A stretch of 64,000 nt of DNA from Haemophilus parainfluenzae (GTDB lineage Bacteria > Pseudomonadota > Gammaproteobacteria > Enterobacterales > Pasteurellaceae). How positions within the stretch are numbered: the stretch's first letter is position 1; every line of letters starts with the position of its first letter. Location of the stretch: the NCBI RefSeq assembly GCF_014931375.1, contig NZ_CP063117.1, positions 868,001-932,000 on the forward strand. The letters run 5' to 3'. Shown one piece after another: positions 7,701-16,156 of this stretch. Under the pieces are notes generated by a model, which was not told the origin of the DNA, searched no databases, and saw only the letters and a list, made by a program, of their open reading frames with translations. The translations under genes were made by a program, and so were the position numbers.

Positions 7701-10302
7701 TACCACAACAGCGATCATCAAAGATGGTGCAACCGGTGCTAAAGGTGATACTGGTGCAACAGGTGCAGATGGTAAGAACGCTGAAGCTGATGTGAAAGAC
7801 AACGGTGACGGTACTCACACAGTAACCATTAAAGATGGTAACGGTAATACCACAACGACTATCATTAAAGATGGTGCAACTGGTGCGAAAGGTGACACTG
7901 GTGCAACCGGTGCTAAAGGTGATACTGGTGCAACAGGTGCAGATGGTAAGAACGCTGAAGCTGATGTGAAAGACAACGGCGACGGTACTCACACTGTAAC
8001 TATCAAAGATGGTAACGGTAATACTACAACGACCATCATTAAAGATGGTGCAACTGGTGCGAAAGGTGATACTGGTGCAGACGGTAAGAACGCTGAAGCC
8101 GACGTTAAAGACAACGGCGACGGTACTCATACTGTAACTATTAAAGATGGTAACGGTAATACCACAACAACCGTCATTAAAGATGGTGCAACTGGTGCTA
8201 AAGGTGAGAAAGGTGATACTGGTGCAACAGGTGCAGATGGTAAGAACGCTGAAGCTGATGTGAAAGACAACGGCGACGGTACTCACACTGTAACTATTAA
8301 AGACGGTAACGGTAACACTACAACGACTATCGTTAAAGATGGTGCGACAGGTGCGAAAGGTGACACTGGTGATAAAGGTGAAGACGGTAGCAGCATTACA
8401 GGTGAAGTTGTAGATAACGGTGACGGTACTCATACTATCACTATCACTAATTTAGGTGATGGTTCAGTGACCACTACTATCGTTAAAGATGGTAAAAATG
8501 GTAAAGATGGGGCAACTGGTGCGACAGGTGCTGATGGTAAGAACGCTGAAGCTGATGTGAAAGACAACGGCGACGGTACTCATACTGTAACCATTAAAGA
8601 TGGTAACGGTAATACCACAACAACTATCGTTAAAGATGGTAAAAACGGTCAAGATGGTGTGATGACTTGGGATATTAAATCTACAGGTAACAAAACACCT
8701 GCTTCAGAAACCAATGCGAAAACCATTAAACATACCAACACTGTTAACATGGAAGCTGGCAAAAACTTAACTGTTGAGCAATCTAGCAACAATGACAGTG
8801 CTACAGTTAAATTTGCTTTAGATAGCAATGTAACCAACTTAGATAAAGTTGTTGTTAATGGTAAAGATGGTGTAGATGGTAAAGATGGTGTAACCATTAC
8901 TGCTCCTGGTGGTAAAGATGGTAACGACGGTTTAGATGGCAAAGTTGGAATCAGCGGTAAAGACGGCAAAGATGCAGTTTCTATCTCTGGTAAAGACGGT
9001 GTTGGTCAAATCGGCCTAACCGGACCGAAAGGTGCAGATGGTAAAGATGGTGCATCAGTAACCATTTCAACAGATAAAGGTACAACCACAGTAGCTGAAC
9101 GCGATGGTGGTGAAAAGATTAACCGTGTTATCTATACTGATAAAGATAAAGATGGCAATGATATCAAACGTGAAATTGCAACGCTTGATGATGGCTTGAA
9201 ATTCACAGGTGATGATGGTCAAACAGTTAATCGTACTTTAGGTTCTAACCTTAATATTAAGGGTGGTGCGACAGATTCAACAACAGCGAAAAACATTCGT
9301 GTGACCAAAGCTGCGGATGGTGAAGGCTTAGATGTGAATCTTGCGAATAACATTAAGTTAGATAATAATGGTAGCCTTAATATTGGTGGTACAACAGTTA
9401 AAAATGGTTCAGTAACCAATTTAGACCATCACATTGACAACCCAACAACAGTTGTGGATGACAGCGTGTTAAATATCACTGATGAGAAGAAAAAAGAAGC
9501 CGCAACAGTTGGTGATGTATTGAACTCAGGTTGGAACTTACAAGCAAATGGTAAACCGGTTGATGCAGTAACACACGGCAACAACGTGAACTTTGCAAGT
9601 GATAAAGGTACTGTGACAGTTACAGCGAACTCAGATGGTAAAACATCTGTTGTAAACTTAGATGTTAACGTTGATAACGATACCATCACTGTGAATAATA
9701 AAGGACAATTAGTTGCTAGCGGTGCAACCAACTTTAATGTTGCAACTAAAGATGGTGGCAACAAAGTTGCTAAGAAAGGTGGTAGCTCAACAACGAAAAT
9801 TACCGCAGGTAAAACAATTACTTACACTGCAGGTAAAAACATTGCGATTGAGCAAAATGGTGGCGACATCCTTGTTTCAACAACAAATGATGTAGACCAC
9901 AACAGCGTAACCACAAATGACTTAACAGTCAACAAAGGTGGTAACATTGATATGGGTGGTAACCAAATTCACAACGTGAAAGCGGGTACTAAAGATACTG
10001 ATGCGGTTAACGTATCTCAATTGAAACAATCAATTGGTGACGTACATAAACGTATCAATAAAGTGGGTAAAGAAGCTCGCGGCGGTATCGCAGGTGCTAA
10101 CGCAGCAGCAGGCTTACCACAAGTTTACATCCCAGGTAAATCAATGGTTGCCGCTTCAGCAGGTACTTTCAAAGGTGAAAGCGCTGTAGCAGTAGGTTAC
10201 TCACGCTCAAGCGACAATGGTAAAGTTATCTTCAAACTTCAAGGTAACGCAAATACCCAAGGCGACGTAGGTGGCTCTGTGGGTGTAGGTTACCAATGGT
10301 AA
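4714..10302 (+). CDS. Trimeric autotransporter adhesin with collagen-like/beta repeat stalk
   Basis: A type Vc secreted adhesin of 1862 residues. Residues 1-55 are an extended signal peptide: the ESPR motif starts MNKVFKVIWNHATQTW, followed by a hydrophobic core ending SQSAMA. Residues about 80-395 are YadA-type head repeats of the SVAIG kind. A neck (AGRIESSSTDAVNGSQLYAV) follows near residue 425. Residues about 667-1316 alternate collagen-like Gly-X-Y runs (GATGAKGDTG, GAAGAKGDTG) with nine KNAEADVKDNG..GTHTVTIKDG modules and three related GEVVDNGDGTHTITITNLGDG modules. A second Gly-X-Y section (GKDGKDAVSISGKDGVGQ) lies near 1390-1450. The last ~90 residues hold the neck NQIHNVKAGTKDTDAVNVSQ and the YadA membrane anchor, ending VGVGYQW. 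An intact frame and good ends suggest a functional gene. The ligand is unknown. Confidence 0.93.
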   Translation: MNKVFKVIWNHATQTWTAVSELGHAKGKTKSKKIVKLTALAGAVMGSLAVSQSAMASADLTTNDAVNIAPNNVPNPTAGRHAIAVGGNANAAKQDSIAIGTNSTASWTNTIAIGRDTNATKDHAVAIGSNTTASGVQAVTVGSYSNATADSVVAIGQESKAGGTGTGTAAVAVGYLANASAANTVATGKSATATVDNAVAVGVSTAATARNAAALGGYATATAERATAVGAASKASGTASFAGGTSANASGTNSVAIGGSMTPAEAAQASGAQAIALGAKSNASAENSIAQGHGATASATNATAIGTESTAAGQYATAFGTASNATAIHTVAIGSASTASKDGAFAGGYNSTAAGKKSVSLGFNAQANNENDVALGAGSITSAPKPFPSMYVGREQYTFAGGAPKSVVSVGSAGNERQIQHVAAGRIESSSTDAVNGSQLYAVSDAISKHHWVLSGNTSANVSHQDSNVTNGGIVDFQNGNGTIATVTTERIDKSSPATRNVVKYHANIVNGDNTEVVYNPDGSVKINAKVAGGTDTTAAVTTTTTDALAVTNSTTGNVTTYNVDAKTGSISTTSVGAATYAKDGDKATGGNYGSRLTNVSTVTDIVNNVSWHLNSSAVTGTNGKITEGSDTEAADVKASNTVNINAGKNIEIKRNGTTIEISSTAGEKGEKGDTGATGAKGDTGAAGAKGDTGAAGAKGDTGEKGADGSSIEGEVVDNGDGTHTITITNLGDGSVTTTIVKDGKNGKDGATGAAGKNAEADVKDNGNGTHTVTIKDGNGNTTTTILKDGATGAKGDTGAAGAKGDTGEKGADGSSIEGEVVDNGDGTHTITITNLGDGSVTTTIVKDGKNGKDGATGAAGKNAEADVKDNGNGTHTVTIKDGNGNTTTTILKDGATGAKGDTGAAGAKGDTGATGAKGDTGAAGKNAEADVKDNGDGTHTVTIKDGNGNTTTAIIKDGATGAKGDTGADGKNAEADVKDNGDGTHTVTIKDGNGNTTTAIIKDGATGAKGDTGATGADGKNAEADVKDNGDGTHTVTIKDGNGNTTTTIIKDGATGAKGDTGATGAKGDTGATGADGKNAEADVKDNGDGTHTVTIKDGNGNTTTTIIKDGATGAKGDTGADGKNAEADVKDNGDGTHTVTIKDGNGNTTTTVIKDGATGAKGEKGDTGATGADGKNAEADVKDNGDGTHTVTIKDGNGNTTTTIVKDGATGAKGDTGDKGEDGSSITGEVVDNGDGTHTITITNLGDGSVTTTIVKDGKNGKDGATGATGADGKNAEADVKDNGDGTHTVTIKDGNGNTTTTIVKDGKNGQDGVMTWDIKSTGNKTPASETNAKTIKHTNTVNMEAGKNLTVEQSSNNDSATVKFALDSNVTNLDKVVVNGKDGVDGKDGVTITAPGGKDGNDGLDGKVGISGKDGKDAVSISGKDGVGQIGLTGPKGADGKDGASVTISTDKGTTTVAERDGGEKINRVIYTDKDKDGNDIKREIATLDDGLKFTGDDGQTVNRTLGSNLNIKGGATDSTTAKNIRVTKAADGEGLDVNLANNIKLDNNGSLNIGGTTVKNGSVTNLDHHIDNPTTVVDDSVLNITDEKKKEAATVGDVLNSGWNLQANGKPVDAVTHGNNVNFASDKGTVTVTANSDGKTSVVNLDVNVDNDTITVNNKGQLVASGATNFNVATKDGGNKVAKKGGSSTTKITAGKTITYTAGKNIAIEQNGGDILVSTTNDVDHNSVTTNDLTVNKGGNIDMGGNQIHNVKAGTKDTDAVNVSQLKQSIGDVHKRINKVGKEARGGIAGANAAAGLPQVYIPGKSMVAASAGTFKGESAVAVGYSRSSDNGKVIFKLQGNANTQGDVGGSVGVGYQW
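6712..8660 (+). repeat. Intragenic repeat array encoding the adhesin stalk
   Basis: Nearly 2 kb of the adhesin gene is built from modules of two sorts: 18-base GGTGCA(A/G)C(A/C)GGTGC(G/T)AAAGGTGA units encoding Gly-X-Y triplets, and about 100-base units encoding GTHTVTIKDGNGNTTT-type strands. Twelve beta modules can be counted. Such arrays change length by recombination or slippage in multiples of three. Confidence 0.9.
6796..7425 (+). repeat. Near-identical 315-bp tandem duplication within the adhesin gene
   Basis: The 315-base block starting at 6796 recurs at 7111, and the following block at 7426 starts the same way and then diverges. I noticed only two base differences between the two full copies (near 7017/7332 and 7061/7376). 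The unit encodes 105 residues and stays in frame, so this is a recent duplication. Confidence 0.85.
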
Positions 10303-10326
10303 TTTAACTTTCCATTAAGATAGATA

Positions 10327-10354
10327 AAAACCCAGCTTCGGCTGGGTTTTTTAT
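10327..10354 (+). terminator. Terminator of the autotransporter gene
   Basis: AAAACCCAGC pairs with GCTGGGTTTT around a TTCG tetraloop (10337-10340), followed by T residues. Confidence 0.9.
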
Positions 10355-10457
10355 TTGTACCAAATTAAGGATGAAATGGGATAGAATGAGCACACAATAA
10401 CATTTCTAAAAAATAGTTTTGTGATTAATTAGACAAACTTAAGGATATGTAACCTAA

Positions 10458-11285
10458 ATGATCACTTCAGAAAAAATTAATATTGCGTTTGCGATTGATG
10501 AAAAATATACCCCGCATTTGGAAGCGTTGATAAAGTCAATTTGTTACTATAATAAGAACGTAAACTTTTATGTTTTGCATAATGATATTCCACAAGAATG
10601 GTTTGAAGGGATTCGGTTTAAATTAGAAAAAATAGGGAATAACTTATTTTCTATTCATATTTCTGATGATATTTTTAAAGATTATAAGACGTTGGAACAT
10701 ATTTCTTCGTCGAGTAGTTATTATCGTCTTATGATCCCCAAACTGATTAATCAAGATCGTGTGCTATATTTGGACGCAGATATTATTGTGAATGGATCAT
10801 TATCTGATTTTTATTATAGCGATCTTAATGGTGCCCCTGTAGGCGTTGTGAAAGATTATGGAATGGGGAAACACTTTCCATTTCCTTATTTAGATGCATC
10901 CATTTCTAAAAATTATTTCAATAGTGGCGTTCTTTTGATTGATTGTGTGAAGTGGAGAAATGAAGGTTTAGTCGATACCTTATTACAAACTGTTGAAGAA
11001 TATGGCGACCAAGTATTATATGGGGATCAGTGTATTTTAAATATCGTTTTACGAGAAAAAGCAAAATATTATAGTTTTACTGAAAATGCTCAGGTGCAAT
11101 ATATTGAAAAAATTAAACGGGAGCATGGTATTACTCAAGTTAATCTCAATGTTCCACCTCTTATTATCCATTATGCAGCAAAACATAAGCCGTGGGATAA
11201 TCATAACCCAACATTATTTGAGCGTGAAAAATATTGGTTTTTCCGCCATTTAGATTGGTCTTATCTTACTAACGCGATCAAATAA
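10458..11285 (+). CDS. Glycosyltransferase family 8 (LgtC-like)
   Basis: A cytoplasmic retaining glycosyltransferase of 275 residues, fold GT-A. The DxD metal and nucleotide-sugar site is seen as YLDADIIVNG near residue 103, with the supporting motifs FNSGVLLID near 155, YGDQCILN near 188 and HYAAKHKPWDN near 236, all in the order of Neisseria/Haemophilus LgtC galactosyltransferases. The donor is therefore probably UDP-galactose or UDP-glucose; the acceptor could be lipooligosaccharide or a surface protein. It lies 155 bases after the adhesin in the same direction but beyond a good terminator, and converges with the other two transferase genes. Unlike many lgtC genes I see no tetranucleotide repeat tract in or before it, so no sign of phase variation. 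Confidence 0.85.
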   Translation: MITSEKINIAFAIDEKYTPHLEALIKSICYYNKNVNFYVLHNDIPQEWFEGIRFKLEKIGNNLFSIHISDDIFKDYKTLEHISSSSSYYRLMIPKLINQDRVLYLDADIIVNGSLSDFYYSDLNGAPVGVVKDYGMGKHFPFPYLDASISKNYFNSGVLLIDCVKWRNEGLVDTLLQTVEEYGDQVLYGDQCILNIVLREKAKYYSFTENAQVQYIEKIKREHGITQVNLNVPPLIIHYAAKHKPWDNHNPTLFEREKYWFFRHLDWSYLTNAIK

Positions 11286-11316
11286 AATTTTATAGTGTGA
11301 TCTTAATTCTTAATAA

Positions 11317-12291
11317 CTAGCGTAATTTCTCAGCAAGGTCGAGAATGAGTTTTGCGAGTATAGGCAGTGGATCATTATTTATTAGATGTTGATATTTCAA
11401 TGCAAACTTTGTGGAGCGTAGAGGTTGTTGACGAGCAACCTGTATTTGTTTCTCATCAGATGCGCGATAGTTATAGGCAATTAGGCGGAGCTCATCAAGG
11501 GAGATGTCCAGATTATGGGCGAGTAAATCACGTAACTGATTTTCCCAAGCGGAATCACGATATCCCTTTTTCTCCATCACCATCGTGATAGATTTTTCCA
11601 AGACTTTTTTAATCTGCTGAACCGTTGAGCGAATAGGGTAGTGTCCCAACCATAAATCATCCGTTTCAATGAATTCTGCATTGAATCGATTAATGAACCA
11701 ATAATAGAATTGTTGGTTATTTGAACCAATAAATACGATACTTTGAACTTCTTTGCCCTCTTTATCTCGTACGGAATGGCTACCTATAGTCAATGTACAG
11801 GTTTCTGCAATTGCTCGTGGAATAATGACTTTTGGGGTGAGAATTTCTTCTTTCCGTTGATCGGTAAAACGAAAAATAAAATCAGGGTCATATTCGGTGG
11901 AATGCGGTAGATAGCCTCGCCAGGTGTACATGCCTACACGGTCTTGAGGAATAAGAGTAAGAAAAGTGTTCAATTTCTCACGGGAAGGACAATAAATAAA
12001 TTCATCAACATCAAGTGGAAAAATATAATCAATGTTAGCATCATTATTGAGAATATGCTGCATCATATGATTTAATACGCGTTCAGGAGCAAATTCAAGT
12101 TCATTGTAATGATAGATATGAATTGGTAATCCCTCTTGTTTTAGATGTATGAGAATTTCACGCGTATTATCACTGCTATTGTGGTCAACAATATGAAGTT
12201 CATCCAATAAGGTTAAATTGTGTCGAATAAAAGTTTCAATAACATCACTTTCATTACGCACCATGCTTAAGCCAACTCGTTTTTTACTCAT
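11317..12291 (-). CDS. Glycosyltransferase family 2 protein
   Basis: A 324-residue transferase of the Glyco_tranf_2_4 type. The N-terminus MSKKRVGLSMVRNESDVIET and the following HIVDHNSSDNTREI are the nucleotide-binding strand and loop of a GT-A fold; the acid motif is seen as FPLDVDEFIYC near residue 95. No signal peptide or membrane segment. It starts 34 bases after the stop of the next gene upstream (12326-13453), with an AAGAG ribosome site, so the two form an operon running towards the GT8 gene. Substrate unknown; a role in surface polysaccharide or adhesin glycosylation is inference from position. Confidence 0.8.
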   Translation of the reverse strand: MSKKRVGLSMVRNESDVIETFIRHNLTLLDELHIVDHNSSDNTREILIHLKQEGLPIHIYHYNELEFAPERVLNHMMQHILNNDANIDYIFPLDVDEFIYCPSREKLNTFLTLIPQDRVGMYTWRGYLPHSTEYDPDFIFRFTDQRKEEILTPKVIIPRAIAETCTLTIGSHSVRDKEGKEVQSIVFIGSNNQQFYYWFINRFNAEFIETDDLWLGHYPIRSTVQQIKKVLEKSITMVMEKKGYRDSAWENQLRDLLAHNLDISLDELRLIAYNYRASDEKQIQVARQQPLRSTKFALKYQHLINNDPLPILAKLILDLAEKLR

Positions 12292-12325
12292 CTCTTATTT
12301 ACCTTATATTGAACGCCTAATATTT

Positions 12326-13453
12326 TTAAAGATGCTCTTTTGCTAACTTCAAATTGTCTAGTAATAGTTTTCTGTTTGGTTCTGGTACGGCTGGATTAAA
12401 TAATAATTCGATGCAAAGATCATGGCAAAGCTGATAATTACCCACCGAATTCGCACTCATCGCCAGTTCTTCTTTAGCTTTCCATTCATAAACAGAGTGA
12501 TCCACAAAAAGAATATCTTTACTTAGAGGAATGTTTGCCGCTACAGTTGCATAAATATAAGCCAGTCTGGCTTTATTGTGGTGGCGTAGTAGGCGCGCTA
12601 AATGATAAAGACTTTCCGCACGTTGTGGGCGATATTCATAAGTGGATAGCAATAAATTTTGTATCTCATTGAGTGAAGCATTTAATTCGATTTTTAATAA
12701 AGCGATTTGAAGGAATGAATAATAGACTTCTTCAGACCATCCACCGAGATTCGCTCGAATTGCATACCATTCAATGGCTTTTTCATACATATCTGCATCA
12801 CGATAAGATTGTGCGGTATAAAACGCATAGCGATCTTTAAGATCTTCATCTTCAGGTGAATTGAAGGCTTTTTCTAACACTTGAGCATCTTGGAAATATT
12901 TTTGTGGGTTGTTGCTACGTGCCCCAAAACGACCACTAATGACATAGTAATCGCCGAATATTTTTTGCTCAGTGATAGTCGTTTTACGTTGTTCAATGAA
13001 TTCATGTAATACGCCACGCCAATAGAATGAACCATCATTACGAAACATGAGTACTCGGAAGTAAACATTTGAACCTGTAATGCTATTTGCCATGCGCAGA
13101 TAATAACGATCGCAAGTCAGTTCTTCAGGCAACACAAATTCCCCTTCAAAACGATCATCGGCATCAAAGATTAATACATAATCTGTTTTTCCTTGTGCAT
13201 GTTGTAACGCACAGTTACGGTTATGGGCAAAGTTAACCCATTCATCGTGGTGAATTTCACCTTGAATGCCTTTTTCATCAAAGAATTGTTTGATAATGTC
13301 TGCGGTATTGTCATCGGATCCTGTATCACTAATGACATAATAATCTAATGGAACATGAGTAATAATGTTCTCTAATGTATCTCGGATGATAGCGGATTCA
13401 TTTTTAACAATCATATTTAAACAGATTGTTTTTTTATCAGTTCTTTGTGTCAT
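12326..13453 (-). CDS. Glycosyltransferase family 2 with C-terminal TPR-like helices
   Basis: 375 residues in two parts. Residues 1-about 180 are a GT2 domain: CLNMIVKNESAIIRDTLENI, YVISDTGSDDNT, and the DxD-like FDADDRF near residue 95. The remainder is helical with repeats resembling TPR (RYAFYTAQSYRDADMYEKAI, ESLYHLARLLRHHNKARLAY), which in related proteins bind acceptor proteins or partner enzymes. It is the first gene of the two-gene transferase operon; no good Shine-Dalgarno sequence is visible. TPR-fused transferases often modify proteins, which makes the adjacent adhesin a candidate acceptor, though this is inference. Confidence 0.78.
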   Translation of the reverse strand: MTQRTDKKTICLNMIVKNESAIIRDTLENIITHVPLDYYVISDTGSDDNTADIIKQFFDEKGIQGEIHHDEWVNFAHNRNCALQHAQGKTDYVLIFDADDRFEGEFVLPEELTCDRYYLRMANSITGSNVYFRVLMFRNDGSFYWRGVLHEFIEQRKTTITEQKIFGDYYVISGRFGARSNNPQKYFQDAQVLEKAFNSPEDEDLKDRYAFYTAQSYRDADMYEKAIEWYAIRANLGGWSEEVYYSFLQIALLKIELNASLNEIQNLLLSTYEYRPQRAESLYHLARLLRHHNKARLAYIYATVAANIPLSKDILFVDHSVYEWKAKEELAMSANSVGNYQLCHDLCIELLFNPAVPEPNRKLLLDNLKLAKEHL

Positions 13454-13664
13454 TTTTATACGTTTCGGGAAATACTTGTGAAGTTGTAAATTTATTTTTT
13501 ATGGTAGGGCATTATAGCGAAAATACATTTTGCTTGCTGAAAATTATGCGAAAAATGACCGCACTTTTTCCTCGCATATAGACAATTCCAATCACATCAA
13601 TTTATAGCTTTCTCGTTCAGTTTTAGGCACAATAGAGCAAAATTCCAATGAGTAAAAAAGGATA

Positions 13665-15041
13665 ATGAAAATGACTAAACATTATGATTATATTGCGATC
13701 GGTGGCGGTTCCGGCGGGATTGCCTCAATTAACCGTGCGGCAAGCTATGGCAAAAAATGTGCAATTATTGAAGCAAAACATCTCGGTGGTACTTGCGTAA
13801 ATGTAGGTTGTGTACCGAAAAAAGTGATGTTCTATGGCGCACAAGTTGCAGAAACGATTAATAGCTATGCCCCAGCTTATGGTTTTGATGTAGAAGTGAA
13901 AAAGTTTGACTACGCGAAATTAGTGGAGAGCCGTCAAGCTTACATCGGTCGTATTCATACGTCTTACAATAATGTATTAGCGAAAAATAATGTGGATGTT
14001 CTAAATGGTTTTGCGCGTTTTAAAGATGCGAAAACGATTGAAGTGAGCTATGAAGATGGTTCAACAGAATTAGTGACTGCCGATCATATCTTAATTGCGA
14101 CGGGTGGCCGCCCAAGTATTCCAGCGGTAAAAGGTGCAGAATACGGGATTGATTCAAATGGTGTATTTGCTTTAAATGAATTACCAAAACGTGTTGCAGT
14201 TGTAGGTGCGGGTTATATTGCCGTTGAATTAGCCGGTGTTTTAAATAGCTTAGGTAGCGAAACACATTTATTTGTGCGTCAACATGCCCCATTGCGTAAT
14301 CAAGATCCATTGATTGTGGAAACTTTACTTGAAGTGTTAGCACAAGATGGTATCCAATTACATACCAAAGCGTTGCCAGAAGAAGTGGTTAAAAATGCGG
14401 ATGGTTCGCTTACCTTGAAATTACAAGATGGCCGTGAAACTACAGTGGATACCTTAATTTGGGCGATTGGTCGTGAACCGGCAACGGATGTGATTAATCT
14501 TGAAGTAACAGGCGTGAAAACTAATTCACGCGGACAAATTATTGTCGATAAATACCAAAATACAAACGTACCTGGCATTTATGCTGTGGGTGATATTATC
14601 GAAGGTGGTATTGAATTAACACCAGTTGCTGTGGCGGCAGGTCGTCGTTTGTCTGAGCGTTTATTCAATAACAAACCGAATGAACATTTGGATTACAATC
14701 TTGTGCCAACCGTCGTATTCAGCCACCCGCCAATTGGTACTGTGGGTTTAACTGAACCGCAAGCGATTGAGCAATATGGCGAAGAAAATGTGAAAGTGTA
14801 TAAATCCTCTTTCACCGCAATGTACACTGCTGTAACTGAACATCGTCAACCTTGCCGAATGAAATTAGTGTGTGTTGGTAAAGACGAAAAAATCGTAGGC
14901 TTACACGGCATTGGTTTTGGTGTGGATGAAATGATTCAAGGTTTTGCGGTGGCAATCAAAATGGGTGCAACTAAAGCAGACTTTGATAATACAGTCGCGA
15001 TTCACCCAACAGGTTCTGAAGAATTTGTCACAATGCGTTAA
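13665..15041 (+). CDS. gor: Glutathione-disulfide reductase
   Basis: A cytoplasmic FAD- and NADPH-dependent reductase that regenerates GSH from GSSG. It shows an N-terminal FAD Rossmann motif (AIGGGSGG), the redox disulfide [13 protein letters not shown], a second nucleotide motif [13 protein letters not shown] for NADPH, the FAD motif GIYAVGDI, and the C-terminal [12 protein letters not shown] with the catalytic histidine. The first ATG (13665) is only a few bases from AAGGA; the ATG at 13671, giving [12 protein letters not shown] as in E. coli Gor, is equally likely. The 456-458 residues are normal. It is divergent from the transferase operon and ends at an uptake-signal terminator. Confidence 0.95.
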   Translation: MKMTKHYDYIAIGGGSGGIASINRAASYGKKCAIIEAKHLGGTCVNVGCVPKKVMFYGAQVAETINSYAPAYGFDVEVKKFDYAKLVESRQAYIGRIHTSYNNVLAKNNVDVLNGFARFKDAKTIEVSYEDGSTELVTADHILIATGGRPSIPAVKGAEYGIDSNGVFALNELPKRVAVVGAGYIAVELAGVLNSLGSETHLFVRQHAPLRNQDPLIVETLLEVLAQDGIQLHTKALPEEVVKNADGSLTLKLQDGRETTVDTLIWAIGREPATDVINLEVTGVKTNSRGQIIVDKYQNTNVPGIYAVGDIIEGGIELTPVAVAAGRRLSERLFNNKPNEHLDYNLVPTVVFSHPPIGTVGLTEPQAIEQYGEENVKVYKSSFTAMYTAVTEHRQPCRMKLVCVGKDEKIVGLHGIGFGVDEMIQGFAVAIKMGATKADFDNTVAIHPTGSEEFVTMR

Positions 15042-15053
15042 TTGCAGATAAAG

Positions 15054-15096
15054 AAAGTGCGGTCAAAACTTCTGATGTTTTTGGCCGCACTTTTTA
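15054..15096. terminator. Terminator from paired uptake signals, gor/yafJ
   Basis: AAAGTGCGG.C and G.CCGCACTTT form an imperfect stem between two converging genes, with a T run after the right arm. Confidence 0.65.
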
Positions 15097-15109
15097 TTGT
15101 GATTTGTTA

Positions 15110-15937
15110 TTAGGCTGCTGCGCGATTGCCTAATGTACCATCATCTTCCATTTCTTTAGCCACACCGACGACCTCAGCAATTTTGTCTCCTTCTTTGAAG
15201 AATACGAAACCACCATGTTCCATTTTAACCCAAGGTTCATCTTTGGTGAGCGGGAACGTCGTAATGATGGTGACTTTGTCGCCATCTTTTGCGTAATCAT
15301 TAAAATCAATGACGCCATCATCATCAATGCGATGCGCTTTACCAAAAGGAGCTTTACGTGTTAAGTAATGCAAATTGGTTGAACAGTGGGCAATCATCCA
15401 TTCTCCGTTTGAAAGAATGAAGTTAAAGGTGCCTTTTTGTGAGAGCTCTTTGGTAATGTCTTGGATAGCTTCAAAAATTTCCATTTCAGACGGTTTGCGA
15501 CGGAAGCGATTTTTCAAGTATTCCGCCATATAACAAAAGGCTGCTTCTGAATCCGTTGAGCCAATGGGTTGGCAGAAACTCTCGGACATATCTGGCACAT
15601 CTTTTAAATTACCGTTGTGAGCAAACACCCAGTTTTGTCCCCAAATTTCACGAATAAAGGGATGCGTGTTTTCAATGGTTACCCCACCTTGCGTTGCTTT
15701 ACGAATGTGAGCAATCACATTAAGCGATTTAATTTTGTATTGTTTGACACAATCCGCAATAGGAGATTGAGAGGCTGCATGGTTATCACGAAAAATACGC
15801 ACACCACGACCTTCAAAAAAAGCGATACCGAAGCCATCTGAATGGCAGTCGGTAAGACCAGCACGACGACGGAAACCTTCAAAAGAAAAGACAATATCCG
15901 TCGGTGTATTACAGTTCATTCCGAGTAATTGACACAT
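15110..15937 (-). CDS. yafJ: Class II glutamine amidotransferase, YafJ-like
   Basis: 275 residues beginning MCQLLGMNCNTPTD, so cysteine 2 becomes the N-terminal nucleophile of an Ntn glutaminase. Other family marks are the GLTDCHSDGFGIAFFEG loop, IAHIRKATQG, NTHPF and AHNGNL (substrate pocket), and DSEAAF. There is no synthase domain, as in E. coli YafJ, whose function is unsettled; it may act as a stand-alone amidohydrolase. Single gene, converging on gor; the start follows directly from the required Cys2. Confidence 0.85.
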   Translation of the reverse strand: MCQLLGMNCNTPTDIVFSFEGFRRRAGLTDCHSDGFGIAFFEGRGVRIFRDNHAASQSPIADCVKQYKIKSLNVIAHIRKATQGGVTIENTHPFIREIWGQNWVFAHNGNLKDVPDMSESFCQPIGSTDSEAAFCYMAEYLKNRFRRKPSEMEIFEAIQDITKELSQKGTFNFILSNGEWMIAHCSTNLHYLTRKAPFGKAHRIDDDGVIDFNDYAKDGDKVTIITTFPLTKDEPWVKMEHGGFVFFKEGDKIAEVVGVAKEMEDDGTLGNRAAA

Positions 15938-16112
15938 AAATTCCTACACTTATTTTTATAATTTTATACCCTTATAATATGTGCCGATTTAACACCATAA
16001 TTCGTTGAAATTCAAGATGGATAACAAAGGATTTTTAGAAGAAAATGTTACATAAAATAACCTGAGAATCTTTTTGATCTAAAGGTTAGGGATGAGCACT
16101 TTATTAAGTTAA

Positions 16113-16142
16113 TAAAAAAGGCGTGTTTATCACGCCTTTTGC
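16113..16142 (-). terminator. Terminator of the yhhQ-MFS operon
   Basis: AAAAGGCGTG and CACGCCTTTT pair around a five-base loop (16126-16130), with a T run on the minus strand. Confidence 0.85.
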
Positions 16143-16156
16143 TATATTTTTTAAGA

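Noticed and set aside
7231-8433. A 400-codon open frame on the minus strand inside the adhesin repeats
   Set aside because: It is the antisense reading of a repeat array whose unit length is a multiple of three, which keeps any open frame open; composition (Thr/Cys/Val repeats) is not protein-like.
6712-8660. Short regular repeats that might suggest a CRISPR array
   Set aside because: The units are in frame, contiguous and encode Gly-X-Y triplets and beta modules; there are no unique spacers and no cas genes.
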